DNA of 36,721 nucleotides from Oscillospiraceae bacterium (GTDB lineage Bacteria; Bacillota; Clostridia; Oscillospirales; Ruminococcaceae): the NCBI GenBank assembly GCA_003512525.1, contig DOQG01000045.1, positions 22,781 through 59,501 of the forward strand. The letters are read 5' to 3'. How positions within the stretch are numbered: the first letter of the stretch is position 1; each line of letters starts with the position of its first letter. The notes below the pieces were generated by a model. That model saw only the letters and a list, made by a program, of their open reading frames with translations, made no database searches and was not told where the DNA came from. Of the stretch, positions 25,274 through 33,381 are shown in pieces. The position numbers were made by a program, and so were the translations under genes.

Positions 25274-26647
25274 TTATTCGGCATCTTTACCTGCCGCCGC
25301 AAGCGCGATAGCGCATTCTATACGCTTTTTCTGAAGCTCGCAGGACAGCTTGTGGGGCTTCTTTACATCACCCTCATAGATAAAGCTGTTGGCGTTGCAA
25401 CCGCCCGAGCAGTAAAATCTCGCCCAGCAGTTACCGCAGTTTTCCTTGCTGTAGATATGTATACCCGCAAAGTAATCCTTAATTTTCTGATCAACCTTGC
25501 CTGTGAAGATATCGCCCATCTTCCATTCCTCAATTCCAACGAACTGGTGGCATGGGTAGATATCGCCGTCGGGGGTAACAGCAACATACTCGTTACCGCA
25601 GCCGCAACCGCGCAGACGTTTTACAGCGCAAGGACCCTGATTTAAGTCTATCATAAAGTGGAAGAAGTTGAACCTGCGCTTGTTCGCAAGCTTCTGCTCT
25701 TCCATCAGCTTTTCAAGTCTGTCATATTCGGCAAATATCGTGGGCAGGTCGCTCTCTGTAATAGCGTAAGGCATATCGGGATCGGTCACAACAGGCTCTA
25801 CCGAGAGCTGTTCAAAGCCGAGGTCGCTTATATGCAGAACATCGTTTGCAAAGTCGAGGTTATACTTTGTGAACGTGCCTCTTACATAATAGTCCTTTGT
25901 ACCTCTGCCTGCTACCAGCTTCTGATATTTCGGAACGATTATATCATAGCTTCCCTTGCCGTTAGGTGTGGGACGGATATTGTCATTTACTTCTTTTCTG
26001 CCGTCAAGCGATAATACACAGTTTGACATTTCCTTATTGATATAGTCGATCTTTTCATCATCAAGGAGCATACCGTTTGTTGTTATAGTGAAACGGAAGT
26101 TCTTGCCGTGCTGTTTTTCTATGCTTCTTGCGTACTTTACGGTTTCTACTACTGTTTCCCATGCCATTAAAGGCTCACCGCCGAAGAAGTCGACCTCAAG
26201 GTTCTCTCTGTTGGCGCTGTGCTCAATAAGGAAGTCCATAGCCTTCTTACCTGTTTCGGGCTTCATCAGCATTCTGTCGCCGCCAAAGTCGCCTGTCTGG
26301 GCAAAGCAATATTTGCATCTCAGGTTGCAGTCGTGTGAAACGTGCAGACACATAGCCTTGATAGGCGCTTTCATTGCCATTGCGGCGTACTGCTCGTAAT
26401 CGTCCTCGGTGAAGAGCATCTTTGCGTCATACAGCTCCTTAAGCTCTGCGTAGCATTCCTTTACATCTTCCTTGTCGAAGCCGTCCATCTTTGCAAGAAC
26501 GTCATCGGGACATACCTCGGCAAAAGGCGGAGCAACATAGTCAAGGAGCTTATATGTCAGCTCGTCAACAACGTGAACGCCGCCGCTGCAAACGTCAAGT
26601 ACAATGTACTGACCGTTCTGCTCATACTTATGTATCATTTCTTTCAT
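25274..26647 (-). CDS. SCIFF peptide thioether maturase, radical SAM/SPASM (CteB-like)
   Basis: This 457-residue enzyme installs Cys-to-alpha-carbon thioether bridges in the SCIFF peptide. The N-terminal 90 residues form a RiPP-recognition-like domain (MIHKYEQNGQYIVLDVCSGG). The radical SAM cluster motif CxxxCxxC is at C107, C111 and C114 (HDCNLRCKYCF). Downstream are the FFGGEPL motif and a Cys-rich SPASM region that would carry auxiliary iron-sulfur clusters (GPCAVKRLRGCGCGNEY, YPCHQF, NCGNCWARFYCSGGCN, a final SCE near the C-terminus). The start has AGGAA about 8 nt upstream. Its partner peptide lies 307 nt upstream on the same strand, but a palindromic element and two terminators lie between. 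Confidence 0.93.
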   Translation of the reverse strand: MKEMIHKYEQNGQYIVLDVCSGGVHVVDELTYKLLDYVAPPFAEVCPDDVLAKMDGFDKEDVKECYAELKELYDAKMLFTEDDYEQYAAMAMKAPIKAMCLHVSHDCNLRCKYCFAQTGDFGGDRMLMKPETGKKAMDFLIEHSANRENLEVDFFGGEPLMAWETVVETVKYARSIEKQHGKNFRFTITTNGMLLDDEKIDYINKEMSNCVLSLDGRKEVNDNIRPTPNGKGSYDIIVPKYQKLVAGRGTKDYYVRGTFTKYNLDFANDVLHISDLGFEQLSVEPVVTDPDMPYAITESDLPTIFAEYDRLEKLMEEQKLANKRRFNFFHFMIDLNQGPCAVKRLRGCGCGNEYVAVTPDGDIYPCHQFVGIEEWKMGDIFTGKVDQKIKDYFAGIHIYSKENCGNCWARFYCSGGCNANSFIYEGDVKKPHKLSCELQKKRIECAIALAAAGKDAE

Positions 26648-26700
26648 TGGTAAATTCCTTTTCTGAGTTATATAAGGCGGTTATCCGCCGAAATATTCAA

Positions 26701-26736
26701 ACAAGCCAAAAGCTCCCGTATTTGTTCGGGAGCTTT
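26701..26736. terminator. Terminator repeat, copy proximal to the maturase
   Basis: AAAGCTCCCG (26709-26718) and CGGGAGCTTT (26727-26736) form a perfect 10-bp stem. The 36-nt stretch 26701-26736 is identical to 26895-26930. It lies about 60 nt upstream of the maturase start, so minus-strand transcripts must cross it. Confidence 0.7.
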
Positions 26737-26756
26737 GCCTGTTCTGTACTTATTAC

Positions 26757-26885
26757 GTTTTACCGAAAACATCGCCTTATCTGCATGAAAAAAGCAGGGG
26801 CAAAAGGGGGCGGCAGCCCCCGATATTTCTCCCCCTCCCATATGGGAGGGGGCAAGGGGGAGGGTTTCCCCGCTTGCGGTAAAAC
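26757..26885. mobile_element. MITE-like palindromic element between SCIFF and its maturase (tentative)
   Basis: GTTTTACCG (26757-26765) and CGGTAAAAC (26877-26885) are exact 9-bp terminal inverted repeats. Inside are a GGGGGC-GGCA-GCCCCC hairpin (26806-26821), a perfect 22-nt palindrome centred on ATAT (26831-26852) and a further G-rich run (26856-26864). No ORF and no clear target duplication is visible. It may be a non-autonomous repeat or simply a regulatory structure. Confidence 0.4.
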
Positions 26886-26894
26886 AAACACAAA

Positions 26895-26930
26895 ACAAGC
26901 CAAAAGCTCCCGTATTTGTTCGGGAGCTTT
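26895..26930 (-). terminator. Terminator of the SCIFF gene (second copy of the 36-nt repeat)
   Basis: The 10-bp stem (26903-26912 with 26921-26930) lies about 25 nt after the SCIFF stop on the minus strand and is followed there by TTGGCTTGTTTTG. It should end most SCIFF transcripts and let a minority reach the maturase. Confidence 0.7.
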
Positions 26931-26954
26931 CAAAGCTTTTCTCTTACCCGTGGC

Positions 26955-27101
26955 TTACTTGTTTAAAGCCTCGCACTTCTGGTTAGCTACTGTGCAGCTT
27001 GTCTTGCAAGCAGACTGGCATGATGTCTGGCATCTGCCGCAACCGCCCTTAGCAGCTGTTTCCTTGAGGTTAGCCTTGTTAACAGTCTTAATGTGCTTCA
27101 T
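26955..27101 (-). CDS. SCIFF ranthipeptide precursor (six cysteines in forty-five)
   Basis: This 48-residue peptide starts MKHIKTVNKA and has six Cys at positions 21, 24, 28, 32, 36 and 43 (CGRCQTSCQSACKTSC plus a final C), the defining SCIFF signature found almost universally in Clostridia. The N-terminal half is the leader recognised by the maturase; the Cys-rich core receives thioether links to nearby Thr or other residues. GGAGGTG lies ahead of the ATG and a separate promoter is present. The biological function of SCIFF is not settled; quorum-sensing-like roles have been proposed for related ranthipeptides. Confidence 0.95.
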   Translation of the reverse strand: MKHIKTVNKANLKETAAKGGCGRCQTSCQSACKTSCTVANQKCEALNK

Positions 27102-27131
27102 AAAAACACCTCCGTTTATGTTATCATTCTA

Positions 27132-27160
27132 ATTGTATCATAAAGATACGGAAATTTCAA
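27132..27160 (-). promoter_or_regulatory. Sigma-A promoter of the SCIFF gene
   Basis: On the minus strand TTGAAA (27160-27155) and TACAAT (27137-27132) have a 17-nt spacer and a TGn extended -10. It lies 30 nt upstream of the SCIFF start codon. Confidence 0.75.
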
Positions 27161-27176
27161 TAGTTATTTTGAAAAA

Positions 27177-27332
27177 TTACATCCAGCCGCAGTCGTCATA
27201 TTCGCTCCATTTATCTTCGAGCTGTTGCTGTTGTGACGCAAATTTCATAACGATATAGGCAACGCAGGCTACCACAGCAATAAGAGCGCCTATAACGGGA
27301 ACAACGTAATTCTTTTTCTTCTTTTCTTCCAT
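27177..27332 (-). CDS. 51-residue single-span membrane protein upstream of SCIFF
   Basis: This small gene has an AAAGGA site 8 nt before its ATG. The product begins MEEKKKKNY, has one hydrophobic span (VVPVIGALIAVVACVAYIVM, about residues 10-29), a Gln-rich segment and an acidic C-terminus ending DDCGWM. It should sit with its basic N-terminus inside and the C-terminus outside. It lies between RsmI (41 nt upstream) and SCIFF (75 nt downstream), on the same strand, with no terminator before the SCIFF promoter. I recognise no family. A role in SCIFF export or handling is only suggested by position. Confidence 0.7.
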   Translation of the reverse strand: MEEKKKKNYVVPVIGALIAVVACVAYIVMKFASQQQQLEDKWSEYDDCGWM

Positions 27333-27373
27333 AGTATTTTTCCTTTCGGTATTGTTGAAGCCTTACGGCAGTT

Positions 27374-28204
27374 TTACATATTAAGATATTCTTTATATAT
27401 CTCCGACTTTGAGAACGGAGTTTTTCCTGCGACCTGTTTGCAGGCATCGGACGGTTTTATCCCGCCGTCAACAAGCTCTTTAGCCATAACGGCGGCATCG
27501 GCAAGAGAAATATCCTCATTTTCTTTCTGCTTTTGTTTACCCTCGACTACAAGTACATATTCACCTCTCGGCGTAAGCTCCTTGTAACGCTCTATCATAT
27601 CGGAGATCGTACCCTTGATCACTTCCTCGTGTATCTTGGTAAGCTCTCTGCAAAGGGCTATCTGCCTGTCACCGAGAACTCTGTACAGATCATCAAGCGT
27701 ATTTTTAAGCTTATGAGGCGCTTCATAGAATATAAGCGTCCTTGAAAAGTCCTTGATCTCGTCAAGGTGCTCATCGCGTTGCTTTTTGGTAACGCTTAAA
27801 AAGCCCTCGAAGCTGAAGCGTGACGTATCAAGTCCGCTCATACAAAGCGCTGTGATCGCGGCACTGGGTCCCGGTACGCTTTCAATTTCAACTCCGTGTT
27901 CGTGACACTCTCTGACAAGCTCTTCGCCCGGGTCTGATATGCAGGGCATACCCGCATCGGTCACTATAGCACACGTTTCACCGTCAAGCAGGCGGGCGGT
28001 TATATCTTCGCCGCGCTTGTTTCCGCTGAACTTGTGGTAGCTCACCATAGGCTTGCTTATTGAAAAATGCGTCAGCAGCTTCTGCGTTACCCTTGTGTCC
28101 TCAGCGGCTATAAAATCGACCTTGCCGAGTGTTTCGATCGCTCGCGGCGACAGGTCGGACAGATTGCCTATCGGAGTGCCGACTATATATAGTTTTCCTG
28201 CCAT
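27374..28204 (-). CDS. rsmI: 16S rRNA (cytidine(1402)-2'-O)-methyltransferase
   Basis: This 276-residue protein is a typical RsmI (YraL/YabC), a tetrapyrrole-methylase-fold enzyme that methylates the ribose of C1402 in 16S rRNA with SAM. The N-terminus LYIVGTPIGNLSDLSPRAIE, the AEDTRVT motif, SDAGMPCISDPG-like CAIVTDAGMPCISDPG and the VPGPSAAITAL motif are all diagnostic. A C-terminal helical segment (about 225-276) is also standard. It lies 8 nt after trmN6, the order seen in many Firmicutes (yabB-yabC). Confidence 0.96.
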   Translation of the reverse strand: MAGKLYIVGTPIGNLSDLSPRAIETLGKVDFIAAEDTRVTQKLLTHFSISKPMVSYHKFSGNKRGEDITARLLDGETCAIVTDAGMPCISDPGEELVRECHEHGVEIESVPGPSAAITALCMSGLDTSRFSFEGFLSVTKKQRDEHLDEIKDFSRTLIFYEAPHKLKNTLDDLYRVLGDRQIALCRELTKIHEEVIKGTISDMIERYKELTPRGEYVLVVEGKQKQKENEDISLADAAVMAKELVDGGIKPSDACKQVAGKTPFSKSEIYKEYLNM

Positions 28205-28212
28205 GTATTGTG

Positions 28213-28950
28213 TCAGCCTTTCTGCATTTTTGTGCCGTAATAAATTCTGTTCATTTCGTTGCTGTAGCCGTTTTCACTGTAGACCTCAAAGTCCGGAAGT
28301 ATCTCCATGCCCGGCTTTCCGCCTTTTTTACCGCTTATCAGTACAAGCCACGGCTTGCCGCCCCTGCGGTTCACCACGTTTTGCATAACCTTAGGTTCGA
28401 TCCCGTGTGAACGCATAGAGCAGATCACATCTGCAAGCCTGAGCGGTATCTGGCATATCTTAAGACTTCCGCCATATTTTAAGAGTGAAGCCGCGGTTTT
28501 CGTAACATCGTCGATATTGCACAGTATCTCGTGCCTTGCCGCCGCCTGCGCCTCTGAAAGGCGTTCTTCACCCGAACCCTTTTTCCAGTACGGAGGATTT
28601 ACGGTCACTATATCGAAATATTCACGCGGAACATCTTCAGGGTCTTTGAGGTCGCACAGTACAGGCTTCACCCTGTCCGAAAGATCGTTTTCCGCAACGC
28701 TTTTTCTGAACAGTTCTACCGCTTCCGGCATTATCTCAATACCGTATATCTCTTTTGGGGGCTTTTTGGATATGTTTCTGCACATTATAAGCGGAACTAT
28801 GCCGCAGCCTGTGCAAAGGTCGCACACCCTATGGTGCGGTGCGGGGTCGGCAAAATCCGCCAGCAGAAATGCGTCTGTGCCGAAGCGGTGGTCATCTGAA
28901 ACATATATCTTTGTACCGGAAAGGTCAAAGCTCTCGTAATTCTCCGCCAT
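28213..28950 (-). CDS. trmN6: tRNA1(Val) (adenine(37)-N6)-methyltransferase-like protein
   Basis: This 245-residue SAM-dependent methyltransferase resembles YabB/YfiC. The SAM-binding motif I is CDLCTGCGIVPL, and the catalytic NPPY motif of N6-adenine methyltransferases is in VNPPYWKKG. It modifies A37 of tRNA1(Val) in E. coli; the Firmicutes target is taken by homology. The start follows KtrB with only one base between them, and rsmI follows after 8 nt, so the three are one transcript. Confidence 0.9.
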   Translation of the reverse strand: MAENYESFDLSGTKIYVSDDHRFGTDAFLLADFADPAPHHRVCDLCTGCGIVPLIMCRNISKKPPKEIYGIEIMPEAVELFRKSVAENDLSDRVKPVLCDLKDPEDVPREYFDIVTVNPPYWKKGSGEERLSEAQAAARHEILCNIDDVTKTAASLLKYGGSLKICQIPLRLADVICSMRSHGIEPKVMQNVVNRRGGKPWLVLISGKKGGKPGMEILPDFEVYSENGYSNEMNRIYYGTKMQKG

Positions 28951-28951
28951 A

Positions 28952-30316
28952 TCAGCCTACCAGTATATTTCCCTCGGGCAAGATCCTGTTCTTGTCCGAG
29001 CTGTGATTTTTTCTTATAACAAGCGAGGTCATAAGCGTTACAGGACCTATTCGACCTGCGAGCATTGTGAATATCATTATCAGCTTTGCGGGAATATTCA
29101 TCTCTGCAGACGCACCTACAGAGAAGCCTGTAGTAGAGAATGCGGAAACTACCTCGAATATTGTTTTCTGAAGCGACATACCCTCACAGCACATAAGTAT
29201 GCCGGTAAATGAAACGGCTATTAAAGTCAGCGACAGAACGATAACGGTGAATGTTTTATATATGGCGTCACGCTTTATCCTGTGACCCAAAAGATAGGTA
29301 TCCTCTCTGCCCTTCAGCACGGAAATTACCGTACAAACGACAAGTGCAACGGTCGTTATCTTTATACCGCCGGCTGTGGATGCAGGAGCGGCACCGATGA
29401 ACATAAGGATGGTGATAATTATTTTTGTAAAGGGCATAAGATCGTTCATATCAAAGCAGGGGAAGCCTGCGGTACGGGAGCTTGCGCTTAAGAATATAGA
29501 TGTGAGGATTTTTTCTCCTACGGGCATCTGTCCGAGCGTGTCCTGATTGCTGAATTCTACTATAAATATTATAGCGGCGCCGACAAGCAGCATAACTGCG
29601 GCCATTATAAGAACCAGCTTTGTATGGAGAAGCAGACGTTTTGTTTTGTTATAATGTCTTATGTTTCGCCATACGATAAAGCCTAGACCTCCGGTCGTTA
29701 TAAGCACAATGAGAGTTATCATAACTAAAGGGTTATTTGTATATTCGCTGAGTCCCACAGCTCCGGGTGTTGCTGTGAGCAAGTCAAATCCTGCGTTGCA
29801 GAAAGCGGAAACGGACAGGAATATCGCTTCGAAAACTCCGAGTGCGCCGAAGTCGGGAACAAAGACAAACGAAAGTATGACAGCGCCGACAAATTCGATG
29901 GCAAACGAGTAAAGGACAATTTCATAGAAAAGTCTTTTCGGTGTGGTTTCAAGGGCATTGTCGGTAAGGTCGCTTGCGGCTATCTTTACGGTCGACCAGC
30001 CCAGCTTTTTGCCGAGTATAAGGTTGATGAACGTTACCAAGGTCAGAAAGCCGAGACCGCCGACCTGTATAAGAGCGAGTATGACACCCTGACCGAAGCC
30101 GTTGAAATAATTGAAGGTATCCAAAACGGTTATTCCGGTAACGCAGGTTGCGCTTGTGGCGGTGAACAGGCAGTCTATGAAGCTGCTGAACTGACCGCTT
30201 CTTGAAGATATGGGCAGGAAAAGAAGTGTTGCACCTGTCAGTATTATGATGGAAAAGCCCAGTACGAGCATCCTTGACGGTTGCATTTGTCGGGTTTTCT
30301 TTTTGAGTTTAGGCAT
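28952..30316 (-). CDS. TrkH/KtrB-family potassium uptake protein
   Basis: This 454-residue membrane protein contains the four pore repeats of the Trk/Ktr superfamily, with loops such as ATSATCVTGITVLDT, SAFCNAGFD, SASSRTAGFPCFD and SAFSTTGFSVG, whose Gly residues line the K+ filter. Length fits KtrB. KtrB needs the cytoplasmic RCK subunit KtrA/TrkA for gated transport; no such gene is adjacent in this window. The ATG follows AAGGAGAG at 12 nt. Downstream it abuts trmN6, an unrelated function sharing the transcript. Confidence 0.93.
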   Translation of the reverse strand: MPKLKKKTRQMQPSRMLVLGFSIIILTGATLLFLPISSRSGQFSSFIDCLFTATSATCVTGITVLDTFNYFNGFGQGVILALIQVGGLGFLTLVTFINLILGKKLGWSTVKIAASDLTDNALETTPKRLFYEIVLYSFAIEFVGAVILSFVFVPDFGALGVFEAIFLSVSAFCNAGFDLLTATPGAVGLSEYTNNPLVMITLIVLITTGGLGFIVWRNIRHYNKTKRLLLHTKLVLIMAAVMLLVGAAIIFIVEFSNQDTLGQMPVGEKILTSIFLSASSRTAGFPCFDMNDLMPFTKIIITILMFIGAAPASTAGGIKITTVALVVCTVISVLKGREDTYLLGHRIKRDAIYKTFTVIVLSLTLIAVSFTGILMCCEGMSLQKTIFEVVSAFSTTGFSVGASAEMNIPAKLIMIFTMLAGRIGPVTLMTSLVIRKNHSSDKNRILPEGNILVG

Positions 30317-30352
30317 TTTTCAAGTTTCTCTCCTTGGTTTCTTTGTGTTTTA

Positions 30353-32170
30353 TTATTTGCTTTCGGAAATGTTGTTGTCTTCGGGTCTTTCAGGCAGATC
30401 GTCTTTATGGTGTCTGACTGTATTCCTACCGATGGCATATACATTTATGTCGTTTATACGTCCGATAAGTACGCACGCGCCGTCAGTCCTTACCGAATCG
30501 GTGCTGATAAGATAGCAGTCGGAAGGAATAGCCTGACCTTCCTTTATATATTTTACCGTTGAGGACTGATTATAGTATTGTATGCTCATTGCGGTCATAC
30601 GGTCTTCATCATAAACGGCTATAGTTTTATTTTCCGTGCCATCCGAATAAGCGGTGATACATTCGTTGATTTTGAGCGTGTCGGATACATTTTCACTGCT
30701 TTCCTCCGCATAGCCGAACAGCCCGCTTGAGGCGGTCGCTATGCTTGCATATATTATTGCTCCCGTGAAAATGAAAGCGGTTATTTTTGATGCGTGCATC
30801 TTGGTACAGCACACGACAGGTACTGCCGCCGCAAATACGGTGAACAGCAGGCAGACAGGGTACAGCATATCCGAGCTTGTAAGTCCCGATGATGCGTCAC
30901 AGCCGATAAGCATAGCCGTGATACCGGGTGTAATAACGTTGCTGAGTATCTGAGTGCCTGCTTTCGAGGCGTTGTAAAGAAGCAGAGCCGCAGTAGCGGC
31001 AAGTCCGTTTCCGGTGACGCTGAGCAGAAGTCTTGAATAGCTTATGCCATATACAAAAATATAGCTGAAAAATATCAGCACAAACGGCACAGCGACAGTA
31101 AAGACAGCCGCCGCGCCGAATATTGTATCCTGCGCCGATGCGGTTTTGTCAACGTTAAGAAAAGCATCAAAAGGCAGAGTGAAAACGAGCATGAGCATAC
31201 ACAGCATTCCCATTGATACGAATGAACTGTCGTAATATTGCTCTTCTTTTTTTCTTTTACTGCGTATAAAGCTTGCAAGCGCTATTGCGGCAAATGTCAG
31301 AGCCGCACCGCCTATGCCCCATGTCGAGATGATGAAGTAATACAGCCGTCCGCCGATAAGCGTAAGCAGTGTCGCTCCGCTGTCGGCAAGCGCACCGAGA
31401 GAGCTCTGCACGGACTGCACGATCCCTCCCGAGAAGTTGTAAATATCTTTTGCGAGATAAGTGAATATGATATCCGCCGCGAACAAAAGAATAAAGGATA
31501 CCGCATATACACTGAAATAGAATGTCTTTTTGCCGCCTGTAAGCTTTGTATACAAGCTGAACAGGCACACTGCAATAAATATTCCTATACAAGCGGGTGA
31601 CAGAAAATAAGCGCCTGCGGTAAGCAACCCCGCAATAACTGATGCAAAGAATATTCGTGCCTTTTTACCGCTTTCCTTCTCTCTCCTGAATGTTACAAGC
31701 AGAAGGAGCATCACAAATACAGCGGCAAGCGGTTCGGACAGCAGATAGTGCGAATAGATGAGCACCGACGGGAAAATGCCGCACAGCGCGGTTATTATAA
31801 GTCTTTGCCACAGCTTTTCCATACCGAGCCTGCGTGACAAGCGGAATGCCGCAAGCGGTATCACTGCATATGCCGCGGAATTTATCAGCATAAACAATTT
31901 ATACTGAAGCACAGGATCGGGGCAAAGCATGGTCGGCAGATACGGAATGCCGCGGAGAAATCCGCTGATACTGCCGACAGACGGCATTACACCTGTCCAG
32001 TCCCTGCCTAAAAATGCGGCGGCGGCGGCAGCACCGGTAAACTCCTCCTCAAGAGAGGCCGTCTGCATAAACATTCCGAGCGCAGAGCCGAGTACGAAGA
32101 ATACAAAAAACACAAGGAGCGACATACCTTTTTCGCCCTTTTTGCCGTAAAAAGTATTGAGTTTTCCCAA
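30353..32170 (-). CDS. Polytopic membrane protein, GT-C glycosyltransferase-like (function unknown)
   Basis: About 605 residues from TTG at 32170, chosen because AAAGGAG lies 10 nt upstream; longer in-frame forms would run into the preceding gene. The first loop after span 1 is acidic and aromatic (TASLEEEFTGAAAA, FLGRDWTGVMPS), as in GT-C enzymes, and 12 or so spans follow. The last 110 residues form an extracytoplasmic domain (IAVYDEDRMTAMSIQYYNQS). This is the general layout of PMT/ArnT-like glycosyltransferases that use lipid-linked sugars, but no diagnostic catalytic motif is clear, so the call is tentative. It sits between a zinc-finger/DUF2628 protein and KtrB. Confidence 0.55.
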   Translation of the reverse strand: MGKLNTFYGKKGEKGMSLLVFFVFFVLGSALGMFMQTASLEEEFTGAAAAAAFLGRDWTGVMPSVGSISGFLRGIPYLPTMLCPDPVLQYKLFMLINSAAYAVIPLAAFRLSRRLGMEKLWQRLIITALCGIFPSVLIYSHYLLSEPLAAVFVMLLLLVTFRREKESGKKARIFFASVIAGLLTAGAYFLSPACIGIFIAVCLFSLYTKLTGGKKTFYFSVYAVSFILLFAADIIFTYLAKDIYNFSGGIVQSVQSSLGALADSGATLLTLIGGRLYYFIISTWGIGGAALTFAAIALASFIRSKRKKEEQYYDSSFVSMGMLCMLMLVFTLPFDAFLNVDKTASAQDTIFGAAAVFTVAVPFVLIFFSYIFVYGISYSRLLLSVTGNGLAATAALLLYNASKAGTQILSNVITPGITAMLIGCDASSGLTSSDMLYPVCLLFTVFAAAVPVVCCTKMHASKITAFIFTGAIIYASIATASSGLFGYAEESSENVSDTLKINECITAYSDGTENKTIAVYDEDRMTAMSIQYYNQSSTVKYIKEGQAIPSDCYLISTDSVRTDGACVLIGRINDINVYAIGRNTVRHHKDDLPERPEDNNISESK

Positions 32171-32211
32171 GCTGCCGCCACTCCTTTCGTCAAATCCGAG
32201 TATCGTTGTTG

Positions 32212-33108
32212 TCAGTTCATAAGTGCGTTTACGAGAGTATTTCCGATGCCGAGCATGTTGTTGATGAGCTGGAACACAAAAATTATAGCTATCCCCGAGC
32301 AAAGCGAGAATGCCACAGCATAGAAAAGGCTCGGTCTTCCCGCCGCTTCAATCCTTGCAAGTATGCGGTCATAGTTCTCTTCTGAGTAGTGATGTTTTAT
32401 TGCATTTATCCTTTTTATGCAGGACTTGAAGTAAAAGTAGTTGAAGAACATCAGCACAAATATGTCAATAGCAAGCGAAAGCGCAGTTGCGATTATATAA
32501 GCGGTCATAAGCATATGGTCGCTTATCCCGAGCTGTTCGGCAAAATGACTGAGCAGTATCTTCGCTTCCGTAGTAAGGAACAGAAGTGTCATCATAACTA
32601 CTCCGAACAGGTTCATCTTGCGGTAAAAGCAGTGCATCGGGAACATCAGAAAAGCGGCAAAATTCAGCTTGAGCGACTTGTTGTTTTTCCGTATATCCTT
32701 GAACACCGGCAGATAATAGTATCCGTTCTTGCCGATGAACTTAAGAAGCTCCTGAGCGGTCACGCCGTCTATAGCGTCAAAGTCTTTCTGCTGCTCGAGC
32801 AGCTTCTTGTCCATTATTTCGCGGTATTCGTCATAGCTGTCAACGTGTATTATCTCAAATCCGTCATTTGTATTTTCATGCTTTTGATTTTCGGCACTCT
32901 CTATGTTTTCCAGGTGCTCGCGAAGCTCCTGATTTTCACCTTTCCACTCGTAGCTACCATGCTCGGCGGAGTGTACACAAGCACCTATTCTTTCCCAGCA
33001 CTCGCGGTGGTACGGTGTGCCGCATTCGGGGCAGACAACTATATCTGAATCGTCAAAGAATTTCATGCCGCAGGCGGCGCATTTCTCATTTTTAAACTCT
33101 TCGTGCAT
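32212..33108 (-). CDS. Zinc-finger and DUF2628-type membrane protein
   Basis: This 298-residue protein starts with a treble-clef or RING-like motif, C-x2-C ... C-x2-C ... H-x3-C-x6-C-x2-H (CAACGMKF, CPECGTPYHRECW, ACVHSAEH), which should bind zinc in the cytoplasm. A Glu/Asn-rich linker (about 55-120) leads to a DUF2628-like membrane region: YYLPVFKDIRKNNKSLKLNF then three to four spans. Such bacterial RING-like fingers joined to membrane segments have no established activity. It is the first gene of the minus-strand run and has a consensus promoter. Confidence 0.75.
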   Translation of the reverse strand: MHEEFKNEKCAACGMKFFDDSDIVVCPECGTPYHRECWERIGACVHSAEHGSYEWKGENQELREHLENIESAENQKHENTNDGFEIIHVDSYDEYREIMDKKLLEQQKDFDAIDGVTAQELLKFIGKNGYYYLPVFKDIRKNNKSLKLNFAAFLMFPMHCFYRKMNLFGVVMMTLLFLTTEAKILLSHFAEQLGISDHMLMTAYIIATALSLAIDIFVLMFFNYFYFKSCIKRINAIKHHYSEENYDRILARIEAAGRPSLFYAVAFSLCSGIAIIFVFQLINNMLGIGNTLVNALMN

Positions 33109-33152
33109 TTTATATCCTTAACCTGATTTTGTTTAGTGACTATATTTAATAT

Positions 33153-33181
33153 ATTATACCACGGTTTAAACACGCCGTCAA
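33153..33181 (-). promoter_or_regulatory. Sigma-A promoter of the six-gene minus-strand run
   Basis: On the minus strand TTGACG (33181-33176) and TATAAT (33158-33153) are spaced by 17 nt. The leader to the zinc-finger gene is about 38 nt. Confidence 0.75.
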
Positions 33182-33198
33182 GGTGTGTTTTCTCTGAT

Positions 33199-33214
33199 GT
33201 GTGCGACAGCACAC
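33199..33214. repeat. Short inverted repeat in the divergent intergenic region
   Basis: GTGTGC-GACA-GCACAC is a 6-bp dyad lying between the two divergent promoters. It could be an operator, but nothing ties it to a regulator. Confidence 0.3.
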
Positions 33215-33321
33215 CGTGTATAACGCGATAAAATCGATTTATGACGATTTTTGGTTTGGGCTGTTATTGCGCAAGACAGGATATTACGGTGCGGAGGACC
33301 CGGAGCGTTTGTAAAATCTGC

Positions 33322-33350
33322 TTGTATAAACGGACTCAGGGGTGTATAAT
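33322..33350 (+). promoter_or_regulatory. Sigma-A promoter of the asparaginase gene
   Basis: TTGTAT (33322-33327) and TATAAT (33345-33350) with a 17-nt spacer, 31 nt before the ATG. Confidence 0.65.
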
Positions 33351-33381
33351 ATCAGCAAGGACGATCTAAAGGAGCGGTTGT

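Noticed and set aside
26491..27132. 213-codon plus-strand ORF
   Set aside because: It lies opposite the maturase start, the palindromic element and SCIFF. Those minus-strand genes are strongly supported.
27211..27447. 78-codon minus-strand ORF overlapping rsmI
   Set aside because: It is an out-of-frame shadow of the end of rsmI and of the 51-residue membrane protein, which has a proper start site.
32171..32302. Longer N-terminus of the GT-C-like protein
   Set aside because: It would overlap the zinc-finger gene and has non-membrane, non-conserved-looking sequence; TTG 32170 has a good ribosome site.
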